Source: Nonlabens xiamenensis
Lineage (GTDB): Bacteria; Bacteroidota; Bacteroidia; Flavobacteriales; Flavobacteriaceae
DNA: 64,000 nt
Assembly (NCBI RefSeq): GCF_003865345.1
Contig: NZ_RMVE01000005.1
Span: 186,001 to 250,000, forward strand
Direction: 5' to 3'
Below, one piece after another: positions 8,848 to 16,924 of this stretch (its first letter is position 1; every line of letters starts with the position of its first letter). The translations under genes were made by a program, and so were the position numbers. The notes beneath the pieces were generated by a model, which made no database searches, was not told the origin of the DNA, and worked only from the letters and a program-made list of their open reading frames with translations.

Positions 8848-8963
8848 CTTTTTTGTTAAAGATAGTTTGAGAAAGGGCTAAGCTTGACAATTTTGCGTTA
8901 AAAGCTGTTTTTATATTCTTAAATCAGTAGAGAATGTTCAAGTATCCTTCATAAAGAGTGTCA

Positions 8964-9821
8964 TCAAGCATCTTTGACTACAAAAAACCTTTCCCATTTT
9001 CCAGGAGCCCATTGCAACCAAACCATACTGGCAAAACCTCGTTCAAGTCCTTGGTAGACTCGTTCTTGTGTTTCATGATGTGTGAGCTCTTCGTGCAAGG
9101 CATAGGGTTTCATTTTCCAAGCATGCTTATGGGGTAAATAGTAGGCTTGTGAACTTGGCGCTTTCGCGAAAGCGGAGTATGACATATAATAACCAGAAAT
9201 TGCATTTTTATTGATCAATGGAAAGGACACATTCCAAAGTTGTCTAGGAATAAATACGTGACCTAAAAAACATACGCTTTGCTTGATGTTGGAAACATTC
9301 AGTCCGTATTTAGTTTCTAGCAATTTTGTTGTAATAGGATGATACAACAGGGGCAATTGGTGCTCCTTAAGGCGATCCATTTTGCGCAATAAATGGTCCC
9401 TGCCATTGGGTCCTAAGTAATTTGATAACTCGCTGCGTACTGGGTCTGAATCTCCTGGCTGTACAGTGGAATCATAGCTGTAGAATTTGTACACCAATTC
9501 TACGTGATAAACTTGTCCGCTGGATTTCTCACGTAGGATAAAATCCAACTCTCCCAAGGTCGTTTTATTCTTGAACACCTGAAGGTTGGCCACCAATAAT
9601 TCAAAATTATCTGATTGCTCCACACAGAATTTAAAATAATATTCTGCTCGCTTACCAAGAACCGTCCCTTGCGGAATGTTGGGTAATTCAAGGGCAGCCG
9701 ACTCATCCAGGCTCGCAAAGCTAAAATTAGATAATGGAAATTGGCGCAGGTCCATGAGCTTGCCTTGCCACAGCGGAGCCGTTCGATAGAATGCTTTAAA
9801 GCGCTCAAAGCTATTACTCAT
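8964..9821 (-). CDS. DUF1853 family protein (nuclease-like fold)
   Basis: A 285-residue protein of the DUF1853 family. The pairing GELDFILR then HVELVYKFY (about 90-115) resembles the D-x(n)-E-x-K core of PD-(D/E)XK nucleases, and LGPNGRDHLLRKMDRLKEHQLPL follows as in the family. No activity is established. Residues about 216-220 (SAFAKA) are encoded by an exact copy of the repeated palindrome (9160-9175). It lies 23 bases downstream of the WbqC-like gene and may be the last gene of the parA operon. Confidence 0.8.
   Translation of the reverse strand: MSNSFERFKAFYRTAPLWQGKLMDLRQFPLSNFSFASLDESAALELPNIPQGTVLGKRAEYYFKFCVEQSDNFELLVANLQVFKNKTTLGELDFILREKSSGQVYHVELVYKFYSYDSTVQPGDSDPVRSELSNYLGPNGRDHLLRKMDRLKEHQLPLLYHPITTKLLETKYGLNVSNIKQSVCFLGHVFIPRQLWNVSFPLINKNAISGYYMSYSAFAKAPSSQAYYLPHKHAWKMKPYALHEELTHHETQERVYQGLERGFASMVWLQWAPGKWERFFVVKDA
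9160..9175. repeat. Palindrome copy 2 (exact), within DUF1853 gene
   Basis: Exact CGCTTTCGCGAAAGCG, read as Ala-Phe-Ala-Lys-Ala. Confidence 0.95.
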
Positions 9822-9844
9822 TGTAGCAATTTAGTGCATTTGAA

Positions 9845-10468
9845 TCAAATGGTCTGCTCCTTGAGGTATGCTGTACATGCCGGCCCCAGATTAAACAAAA
9901 GATCTAGTCCGCATAGGCCTTGCATAAACCCGTGTTTTTCCTGAAACACTTGAATGTATGGATCGATTTCAGACAAGGGTTTGGCTTTGGCATCCACCAA
10001 TCGTTCCGCTAGAACGTCTTTCTGAAACACGACTGTAAAATGATGATCTTTAGCAATTCCCATTTGATCTAGAAGAAAATTATGGGTCTTGATATTCCAA
10101 TCAAATAACAGCGGAGGTATCTCTGAAAAGAGCTGTTTCAATTCCTTTTCATAGTATTCAAAAAACGGACTGCTTCTGTAGGCGCTGGTGATGCTTTTCA
10201 AATGATTGCTGGACCAATTTTGAGATTGATCGATCTGAATAGTGTTGTAAGGTACAGAATGTCCTTTACCTTGATGAATAACAGGAATATTCAGGGCCAG
10301 TCTGCCGTTGGCTGCTGCAATATAGCATCGGTTCCTATGCGTTTGTTTGACATAGCTACCATGGCGTTCCAACAATAAATGAGAAGAATGATATACTCTC
10401 ACCAGGCTTTGAACATCCGTAAAATAGGTGGGATGAAGTTTCAATCCTGACTGCTGGTCATTGTTCAC
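9845..10468 (-). CDS. WbqC-family protein
   Basis: A 207-residue protein of the WbqC-like family, seen in HPTYFTDVQSLVRVYHS at the start, ESYVKQTHRNRCYIAAANGRLALNIPV-like segment around residues 35-62, and the conserved WSSNHLKSITSAYRSSPFFEYY block. WbqC relatives occur in O-antigen and glycopeptide loci, but the chemistry is not established. In this genome it follows signal peptidase I by three bases within the par-dapB-lepB gene chain, an arrangement common in flavobacteria. Confidence 0.85.
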   Translation of the reverse strand: MNNDQQSGLKLHPTYFTDVQSLVRVYHSSHLLLERHGSYVKQTHRNRCYIAAANGRLALNIPVIHQGKGHSVPYNTIQIDQSQNWSSNHLKSITSAYRSSPFFEYYEKELKQLFSEIPPLLFDWNIKTHNFLLDQMGIAKDHHFTVVFQKDVLAERLVDAKAKPLSEIDPYIQVFQEKHGFMQGLCGLDLLFNLGPACTAYLKEQTI

Positions 10469-10471
10469 AAC

Positions 10472-12112
10472 CTAAGACTTCTTTTGATTGGATTTACGAT
10501 TCTTTAAAATCTTGCGGACTACAAAATATCCGATTAACAAGATCAAAAAGTAGATCAAGTAGGAGGTAGGCTTACCATCAGAATTGATGGTGGTAAACAT
10601 ACGGTCAAATCTAAAACCTGAAGGGAAAGACTTACGTGTATCGTAACTCATCCAAACAAATACAGGTTTTCCAACAACGTGTGTGGCTGGTACATATCCC
10701 CAAAACCTGCTGTCCAGACTATTATCTCTGTTGTCTCCCATCAACCAGTAATAATCCTGTTTAAAAGTGTATTGATTGAGTGGAGTCCCGTTGAGTAGCA
10801 CCTGATTACCAGATAGCGTGACTTCATTGAAAATCCCCATTTCATAGCCTTCATAAACTTCAATAATTCGCTCAAAATAAGATATGTTCTTATAATCAAT
10901 ATTTACCGTCATTCCTTCTGCTGGAATGAGGAATGGGTCGCGATCATCATTGTTGTTGGTATATCTACCGTCATAGGGAAATACAAAAGGAACTGAAATC
11001 ATGCTTCCCATATCGGATGCGTCTGTAAGTTCAGCTCTATATGGGGTGCCTAATTCCTGATCTTGTACGTTAACGTTAAGTACATGTCCGGTAGCTTTAA
11101 GTTTCTCAATGGCTTCTTCGGTAGCCGCTTTGACGATCAATACATTTTTGCCATTATCCCTGCGTTGTCCTTGCTGATAACCATCGGTAATATCATAAGT
11201 AAAAATCAAGTCCTCGTCAGAAAACTGGTAACCATCGGTTTCAATCTCATAAGTACGCTGTATACGTGCACTTCCAGGTAATTTCAGCGGGTTTCCATTG
11301 ATAAAAACTTTACCATTTTTCATGGACATGGTATCACCGGCAATAGCCACACAACGCTTGACGTAGTTAGATTTTTTGTCGATAGGCTTATAGAAATATT
11401 TTCGCTGCTTAGGAGGATATTGGTCAATCGTATCCACTGGCCAATTAAACACCACAATATCACCTCGCTCAATATCGGTAAAACCAGGAAGTCTTGTATA
11501 AGGCAATTGAGGTCTGGCCAGATAACTCTTTACACCCAAGATTGGAATGGTATCGTGTACCATGGGAGCTGCTATGGGGGTCATGGGTAATCTGGCTCCA
11601 TAATGGAACTTACTTACAAAAAGGAAATCACCAGTTAGCAACGTCTTTTCCAACGATGAAGTTGGAATAATAAAAGGCTGCATTACATAGGTATGAACAA
11701 TGGTTGCAGCAACTACGGCAAATAAAATGGAACTGGTCCATTCGCCAGCGGTTGTCCTGGGTTGTAAGCTGCGTTCTTCAATGTGGTTCAGCGGTTGGGT
11801 GTAGTTGATATAATAAATGTACAATCCCAATGTAAGCACCACCAAGGCCGTGTCTTTGGCAGAATTGTAGCCAAAAGCCCTGATAGTTTCCACCCATACT
11901 ACAATAAACATGATGAGATTAACTACTGGTAGAAACAGGAGTATGGTCCAATACCAGGGCCTGTTGATGATCTTCATCAAAATGACCGCGTTCAGTACTG
12001 GTACAAAAGCCTGCCATGCCTTAAATCCAGCAGCTGCATACATTTTCCAAGTCCCTAAACCGTGTATGACCTGTAATAGGATAAAAAATATCAACCAACT
12101 CGTCCAACTCAT
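10472..12112 (-). CDS. lepB: Signal peptidase I
   Basis: A 546-residue inner-membrane serine protease that removes signal peptides. The N-terminal ~110 residues carry several hydrophobic helices with polar gaps (an accessory membrane domain found in the long flavobacterial form). Next come the catalytic serine motif IPTSSLEKTLLTGDFLFVSK near residue 150, the catalytic lysine box NYVKRCVAIAGD near residue 250, and the conserved MGDNRDNSLDSRFWG signature near residue 470. A C-terminal hydrophobic helix is followed by a basic tail. Length is about twice that of the E. coli enzyme because of insertions between boxes. Confidence 0.95.
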   Translation of the reverse strand: MSWTSWLIFFILLQVIHGLGTWKMYAAAGFKAWQAFVPVLNAVILMKIINRPWYWTILLFLPVVNLIMFIVVWVETIRAFGYNSAKDTALVVLTLGLYIYYINYTQPLNHIEERSLQPRTTAGEWTSSILFAVVAATIVHTYVMQPFIIPTSSLEKTLLTGDFLFVSKFHYGARLPMTPIAAPMVHDTIPILGVKSYLARPQLPYTRLPGFTDIERGDIVVFNWPVDTIDQYPPKQRKYFYKPIDKKSNYVKRCVAIAGDTMSMKNGKVFINGNPLKLPGSARIQRTYEIETDGYQFSDEDLIFTYDITDGYQQGQRRDNGKNVLIVKAATEEAIEKLKATGHVLNVNVQDQELGTPYRAELTDASDMGSMISVPFVFPYDGRYTNNNDDRDPFLIPAEGMTVNIDYKNISYFERIIEVYEGYEMGIFNEVTLSGNQVLLNGTPLNQYTFKQDYYWLMGDNRDNSLDSRFWGYVPATHVVGKPVFVWMSYDTRKSFPSGFRFDRMFTTINSDGKPTSYLIYFLILLIGYFVVRKILKNRKSNQKKS

Positions 12113-12144
12113 TATTTTCTTCTATAGCTGAAGGATCAGGAGGC

Positions 12145-12849
12145 CTATAGCCCCAATACGTCCTTCATGGTGTACATTCCTTTTTTATTATTAATCCATT
12201 CAGCGGCAATGACGGCTCCCATCGCAAAACCTTCTCTGGTGTACGCTTCATGTGTAATGTGTATGCTGTCTATTCCGCTTTTGTAGGTGACTGTATGGGT
12301 TCCTTTGACATCATCTTCTCTAATGGCTTCAATGGGAACAGAGTCTGGCTTTTGCTGGGTACCTAAGTGCCAGCTTTTATTGCCAGCAAAATTATGTAAG
12401 CCCTCAAACAAGCTTAAAGCGGTACCACTGGGGGCATCTTTTTTCTGGGTATGGTGAATTTCTTGTAAACTCACTTCGTATTGTTCTTCAAATTTTGACA
12501 TCACTTCAGCCAATTGCCGGTTCAATTCAAAAAACAGGTTAACACCTAGTGAAAAGTTGGAAGCGTGAACCAGTGCACTCTTGTGTTGTTGTACTAACTC
12601 TTCAATTTCTTCCAGAGAATCATTCCATCCAGTGGTTCCGCAAACCACGGGTATCTGTAGTGGTATAAGATGTTTAAGGTTGTTAATGACACTATCTGGG
12701 CTTGTGAACTCAATGATCACATCAGCCTTGCTAATATCTTCCATGGAGTCGTTACGTCCTACTTTGGTAACCACAGTGTGTCCTCTTTCTAAGGCCACAT
12801 TTTCGATCGCCTTTCCCATTTTCCCATAACCCAACAGTGCAATTTTCAT
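12145..12849 (-). CDS. dapB: 4-hydroxy-tetrahydrodipicolinate reductase
   Basis: It reduces the dapA product in the diaminopimelate/lysine pathway with NAD(P)H. The nucleotide-binding GYGKMGKA motif is at residues 7-14, CGTTGW in the middle, and the catalytic HHTQKKDAPSGTAL block near residue 145. At 234 residues it is of the short Bacteroidota type. I use the ATG at 12849, because the ten residues encoded upstream do not belong to the Rossmann start; this also leaves one base between it and the preceding stop. lysA, the last enzyme of the same pathway, lies at 21.7 kb. Confidence 0.95.
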   Translation of the reverse strand: MKIALLGYGKMGKAIENVALERGHTVVTKVGRNDSMEDISKADVIIEFTSPDSVINNLKHLIPLQIPVVCGTTGWNDSLEEIEELVQQHKSALVHASNFSLGVNLFFELNRQLAEVMSKFEEQYEVSLQEIHHTQKKDAPSGTALSLFEGLHNFAGNKSWHLGTQQKPDSVPIEAIREDDVKGTHTVTYKSGIDSIHITHEAYTREGFAMGAVIAAEWINNKKGMYTMKDVLGL

Positions 12850-12850
12850 A

Positions 12851-13441
12851 CTAAAATTTATAAGTAAGGTTAAAACCATAGGCTTGTCCCAAGGTAAGGT
12901 TATTGTAATCCATGTACGGATTGAGGCTCAAGTTTCTGTCCACGCTGAATTGGCTCAGGTGACCATCCACATTGGCATCGATGATCTGTACGGCGTATAG
13001 TACTGCCGTAAAGAGTATACTCAATTCCTTATTGCGTTGGGATCGACGTTGTGCCCTTTCTAATCCTTGTGTTGTGATAATAGGACTGCCGTCCGGATTA
13101 GAGAATTCGTCGTCTGTACCGCCAGCGAGGCGAATTTTAAAGGCATCTCGGATGCGGTTGTATTCCTTGTCGTTGATGGTATAAATGTAAATCGGAATAC
13201 CTACCGCAGCAACAGCCAGTGGGGCCTTCCAGTATTTTTTGTTATAGATCTGCCCTAATCCAGGTACGACGGCACTGTAAAAAGCGGCCTTTGATGGCCG
13301 GTTGGCATCATAGTCCACTACTGTATCCTGAGCAACCAACAATTCATCAAAATTAGGTGCTGGATCAGAAGGCGTAGTTTGGCCAGAAACATTAGCCACT
13401 CCCCACAAAAAAAATGCTATGTACAACAGCTTATCCCGCAT
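12851..13441 (-). CDS. DUF5683 membrane protein
   Basis: A 196-residue exported protein with an N-terminal signal peptide (LLYIAFFLWGVANVSGQ) and the DUF5683 core: FYSAVVPGLGQIYNKKYWKAPLAVAAVGIPIYIY, a small helical hairpin rich in Gly/Pro, followed by LFTAVLYAVQIIDANVDGHL. It is one of the family members regularly found between parB and dapB in flavobacteria. Function unknown. Its start overlaps parB by 11 bases. Confidence 0.85.
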   Translation of the reverse strand: MRDKLLYIAFFLWGVANVSGQTTPSDPAPNFDELLVAQDTVVDYDANRPSKAAFYSAVVPGLGQIYNKKYWKAPLAVAAVGIPIYIYTINDKEYNRIRDAFKIRLAGGTDDEFSNPDGSPIITTQGLERAQRRSQRNKELSILFTAVLYAVQIIDANVDGHLSQFSVDRNLSLNPYMDYNNLTLGQAYGFNLTYKF

Positions 13442-14333
13442 GGATCAATTTGATGATACGCTCAAAATCGGCCTTTGAGGCATAAGAAATCGTAATCTTT
13501 CCCTTGCCGCTACTTGACATGGTCGTTGCCACCTTTGTGTCCAGATAGTCGTTCAATTTCTCAGTTGATGAAACCACCTGATCCGGAAGAGATTTCTTTT
13601 TGCTGGTCTGCTTTCGCGAAAGCGAACCATTTTTTAACTCCTTTACCATTTGCTCTGTGGCTCTCACCGAAAGACCATCGCTCAGAATTTTTTGGTAAAC
13701 ATCCAATTGTTGGTCCAGATTCTCCAAATTAATCAAGGCACGTCCATGTCCCATACTGATAAAGCCGTCACGCATACCTGTCTGAATGATGGGGTCCAAC
13801 TTCAGTAAACGCAGGTAATTGGCGATCGCACTACGGGACTTACCCACACGCTCACTCATTTGTTCTTGAGTGAGGTCTATTTCCTCAATCAGTCGCTGAT
13901 AGGATAAGGCAATCTCGATCGGATCCAGATCTTGGCGTTGTATATTCTCCACCAAAGCCATTTCCAAAGATTCCTGATCGTTGGCTATACGCACATAGGC
14001 GGGAATGGTTTCCAGCCCCAACAATTTTGAGGCGCGACAACGGCGTTCTCCAGAAACCAACTCATATTTTCCAAAACCTTTCTTGCGAACAGTGATAGGT
14101 TGAATAACACCTAGTTCTCTAATAGAGGAGGCCAGTTCCCTTAATTGTTCTTCATTAAAACTGGTACGTGGTTGATGGGGGTTCATGTCAATATCCACCA
14201 GAGCAAGGTCGACTACATTACCCACAATTTTATCTGCGTTCTTGTCTTTGGCAGAATTAATATCGTTGCTGGGATCCTTCAACAAGGCCGAAAGGCCGCG
14301 TCCCAGTGCTTGTTTTTTTGTTGCTTTGGCCAT
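13431..14333 (-). CDS. parB: Chromosome-partitioning protein ParB
   Basis: A 300-residue ParB CTPase/DNA clamp that loads at parS sites. The N-terminal catalytic domain shows NPHQPRTSF, the arginine-rich GERRCRAS CTP-binding box and VENIQRQDLDPIEIA. The central helix-turn-helix is seen in TQEQMSERVGKSRSAIANYLRLLKL, and a dimerising C-terminus follows. Residues 237-241 (SLSRK) are encoded by a 15/16 copy of the repeated palindrome (13610-13623). I see no parS-like TGTTNCACGTGAAACA sequence in the window. Confidence 0.95.
   Translation of the reverse strand: MAKATKKQALGRGLSALLKDPSNDINSAKDKNADKIVGNVVDLALVDIDMNPHQPRTSFNEEQLRELASSIRELGVIQPITVRKKGFGKYELVSGERRCRASKLLGLETIPAYVRIANDQESLEMALVENIQRQDLDPIEIALSYQRLIEEIDLTQEQMSERVGKSRSAIANYLRLLKLDPIIQTGMRDGFISMGHGRALINLENLDQQLDVYQKILSDGLSVRATEQMVKELKNGSLSRKQTSKKKSLPDQVVSSTEKLNDYLDTKVATTMSSSGKGKITISYASKADFERIIKLIHAG
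13609..13624. repeat. Palindrome copy 3 (15/16), within parB
   Basis: TGCTTTCGCGAAAGCG: only the first base differs from the consensus. Read in frame as Ser-Leu-Ser-Arg-Lys. Confidence 0.85.
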
Positions 14334-14338
14334 AATAC

Positions 14339-15103
14339 TTAGGCGTTTTTCTGGATCAGCTCGTTTGCCAAGCTCAAATAATTTTCAGATCCCTTGCTAG
14401 CGGCGTCATAGTTAATTATACTCTCTCCATAGGAAGGCGCCTCACTCAAACGCACATTACGTTGAATGATTGTTTTAAAAGTCAGTCCTTCAAAATGCTG
14501 ATTGACCTCTTCTACTACCTGATTAGAAAGTCGGAGCCTGCTATCATACATAGTCAATAGCAATCCTTCTATATCCAAATCAGGGTTATGGATTTTTTGA
14601 ACACTCTTGATCGTATTCAGCAGTTTGCCCAGTCCTTCCAGTGCAAAATATTCACATTGTATAGGAATCAAAACAGAATCACTTGCCGTCAAAGCGTTTA
14701 ATGTCAATAAGCCCAGTGAAGGGGCACAGTCGATAATGACATAATCGTATTGTTCTTTGATGGTTCCCAGGGCCTTTTTCAACATATACTCCCTGTTTTC
14801 CATATCCACGAGTTCTATTTCAATGGCCACCAGATCAATATGAGCAGGTATAATATCCACATTAGGGGAGTCGGTTTCAATGACCAATTCCTCTGCGCCG
14901 ACACTATGTTCCAGCAATTGATAAGTACCCTGTTCTACTGTTTCAACATCATGGCCCAATCCTGAAGTAGCATTGGCTTGAGGGTCGGCGTCGATCAATA
15001 GAACCTTTTTCTCTAGCACACCAAGGGAAGCAGCTAGGTTGACCGCGGTAGTAGTCTTACCCACACCGCCTTTTTGATTAGCTATGGCTATAATTTTACC
15101 CAT
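14339..15103 (-). CDS. parA: Chromosome-partitioning ATPase ParA (Soj)
   Basis: A 254-residue deviant Walker ATPase. The motif KGGVGKTTTAVNLAA at residues 10-24, the LLIDADPQANATSG Walker A' region and IIDCAPSLGLLTLNAL Walker B region are clear. Without an N-terminal HTH it is the short chromosomal type. It moves ParB-parS complexes over the nucleoid. It heads the chain parA-parB-DUF5683-dapB-lepB-WbqC and is separated from parB by five bases. Confidence 0.96.
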   Translation of the reverse strand: MGKIIAIANQKGGVGKTTTAVNLAASLGVLEKKVLLIDADPQANATSGLGHDVETVEQGTYQLLEHSVGAEELVIETDSPNVDIIPAHIDLVAIEIELVDMENREYMLKKALGTIKEQYDYVIIDCAPSLGLLTLNALTASDSVLIPIQCEYFALEGLGKLLNTIKSVQKIHNPDLDIEGLLLTMYDSRLRLSNQVVEEVNQHFEGLTFKTIIQRNVRLSEAPSYGESIINYDAASKGSENYLSLANELIQKNA

Positions 15104-15297
15104 AAATAGATGATCGATTTAAGCTGCTAAAGTAATTATTTTAGCTGGTAATTGAATGCTATTCATCCAATAGCTTGCCAACAATTGTGAATATAGACTG
15201 TCTATTGGGTGGTATTCCTTTGATTCTTAGTCTTAGATACACATGAGCATTGACCATCCATTCATCTGGAATGATGAAACCTGTGTATATTGTTTGC

Positions 15298-16527
15298 ATG
15301 AAACAAATATTGATCATTGGTCATCAATGGCCTGAACCTCAAAGTACGGCTGCTGGTACTCGCATACTACAATTATTGCAACTGTTGGATCCCATGAATA
15401 ATACAATTCATTTTGCGACTGCGGCGGTAAGTAATGAGTATTCTGCAAAGCTTGCTGATATGGGGATTACAGAAAAGCAAATCAAACTCAATGATGACAG
15501 TTTTGATGAGTATATTAAAATGCTCCAGCCAGATGTGGTGATTTTTGATCGTTTCGTAACGGAAGAGCACTACGGATGGCGTGTGGTTCAGACTTGCCCA
15601 AATGCAATCACGATATTGGATACGGAAGACCTGCATTTTTTGAGGGAAGCCAGAAGGACAGCCTTGGCCAAACAGATAAATTGGTCTGATACCCTCTTAT
15701 TTACCGATTTGGCTCAAAGAGAAATTACATCCATATTAAGGTGTGATTACAGTTTGATTATTTCTGAAATGGAAATGGAGCTGTTGCAAAACATATTTGA
15801 AATATCGGAGGAAAAACTGGTCTATATCCCATTTCTAATTGATACTAGCAGTGATATTTTTGATCGGGAATTGCGAACTTATGAGGATAGAAAGCATTTT
15901 ATGATGATTGGCAATGAGATGCATGCGCCCAATCGAGATGCTGTTATTTATACCAAAAATGTCATCTGGCCGCTGATCAGACGGCAGTTGCCTCAGGCAG
16001 AATTACATGTTTACGGTAGTTATCAAAGTCAAAAGACGCAACAATTTCACAATCCCAAAACGGGTTTTTTGATCAAAGGACGCGCAGAGGAAGCAATAAA
16101 CACCATGTCAAATTATAGACTGCTATTGGCACCTTTGCGATTTGGAGCTGGATTGAAGGGGAAGATTTTTGACGCTTTACAAGCCGGTACTCCAGTCGCG
16201 ATGACTGCTATCGCTGCCGAGGCAATGTTCGACAAAAGCGTTTATGGCTTCGTGGAAGAAGATCCCGAAGCCTTTGTTGATCAAGCCGTAAAATTATACC
16301 AATATGAGAATGATTGGTACAACATACATACGACCAACCATAACATACTCCGAGAGCGATTTGAGATCAGTTCGTTCAAGCCTCAACTGCTAGCTGTGAT
16401 CAAGGCTAAAAAAAAGCTTGCGACCCCACCTACGAATCTGTCCACGTTCAAGGAAAAGATGTTGGTGGATAGCTCTAGAGCCAGCTTTAAATATATGAGT
16501 CGCTGGATTACATTGAAGAATCAGTGA
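15298..16527 (+). CDS. Glycosyltransferase, family 1/4 type
   Basis: A 409-residue GT-B type glycosyltransferase. The C-terminal half carries MMIGNEMHAPNRDAV, a PQAELHVYGSY segment and APLRFGAGLKGKIFDALQAGTPVAMTAIAAEAM, the sugar-nucleotide binding region with the expected Gly-rich stretch. The ATG at 15298 (MKQILIIGHQWPEP) is chosen because it starts the first Rossmann strand; ATGs upstream add a poor 16-residue leader. Acceptor and sugar are unknown. It stands alone between parA and a T9SS protein. Confidence 0.8.
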   Translation: MKQILIIGHQWPEPQSTAAGTRILQLLQLLDPMNNTIHFATAAVSNEYSAKLADMGITEKQIKLNDDSFDEYIKMLQPDVVIFDRFVTEEHYGWRVVQTCPNAITILDTEDLHFLREARRTALAKQINWSDTLLFTDLAQREITSILRCDYSLIISEMEMELLQNIFEISEEKLVYIPFLIDTSSDIFDRELRTYEDRKHFMMIGNEMHAPNRDAVIYTKNVIWPLIRRQLPQAELHVYGSYQSQKTQQFHNPKTGFLIKGRAEEAINTMSNYRLLLAPLRFGAGLKGKIFDALQAGTPVAMTAIAAEAMFDKSVYGFVEEDPEAFVDQAVKLYQYENDWYNIHTTNHNILRERFEISSFKPQLLAVIKAKKKLATPPTNLSTFKEKMLVDSSRASFKYMSRWITLKNQ

Positions 16528-16924
16528 AGTTTAAAATGCCCGTGTAAGATTTGGATTTCAGAAGGCTAAACTCATTTCGTTCTAAAAATCAGAATTTTCA
16601 TCCTGAGGTGTCCTGTGCACTTCATCGATAATGGGTTTTAAAAACTTATGAATTGACTTTCCCTAATTAAAAACTTTACCATAGTTAAATCAAAACCCTT
16701 GATATTGCTGTGTTGCTCGATAAATTACAATGGTAGAAACAACCCAAAATCGATCAAATACCATGATTTTTAAAAAATTAAAAAAATGTTAATTAACAAT
16801 CCCTATTGAAAATCAGCGGTTTATACTATGCGTGCATAGTATTATTATTCCATGCATAGCAAATCTCTTGGATCAATTAAGGTGTACTTGTATTCTTGTG
16901 ACACTCATTTATAAGATTTTACAC
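16528..16924 (+). other. 397-bp AT-rich gene-free stretch upstream of the LamG T9SS gene
   Basis: No reading frame of note and no terminator hairpin after the glycosyltransferase. The only structured element is a 9-bp dyad at 16823-16842 (listed separately). The stretch is likely the regulatory region of the downstream large surface-protein gene. Confidence 0.5.
16823..16842. promoter_or_regulatory. Dyad ATACTATGC-gt-GCATAGTAT, possible operator
   Basis: A perfect 9-bp inverted repeat with a two-base centre, followed 8 bases later by a further ATGCATAG-containing half site (16852-16859). The spacer is too short for an RNA hairpin, so a dimeric DNA-binding protein site is the better reading. 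It lies about 85 bases before the ATG of the T9SS gene. Confidence 0.45.

Noticed and set aside
15168-15213. Inverted CCAATAG...CTATTGG between parA and the glycosyltransferase gene
   Set aside because: Seven-bp arms with a spacer of over 30 bases; likely chance, and no related half-sites are nearby.
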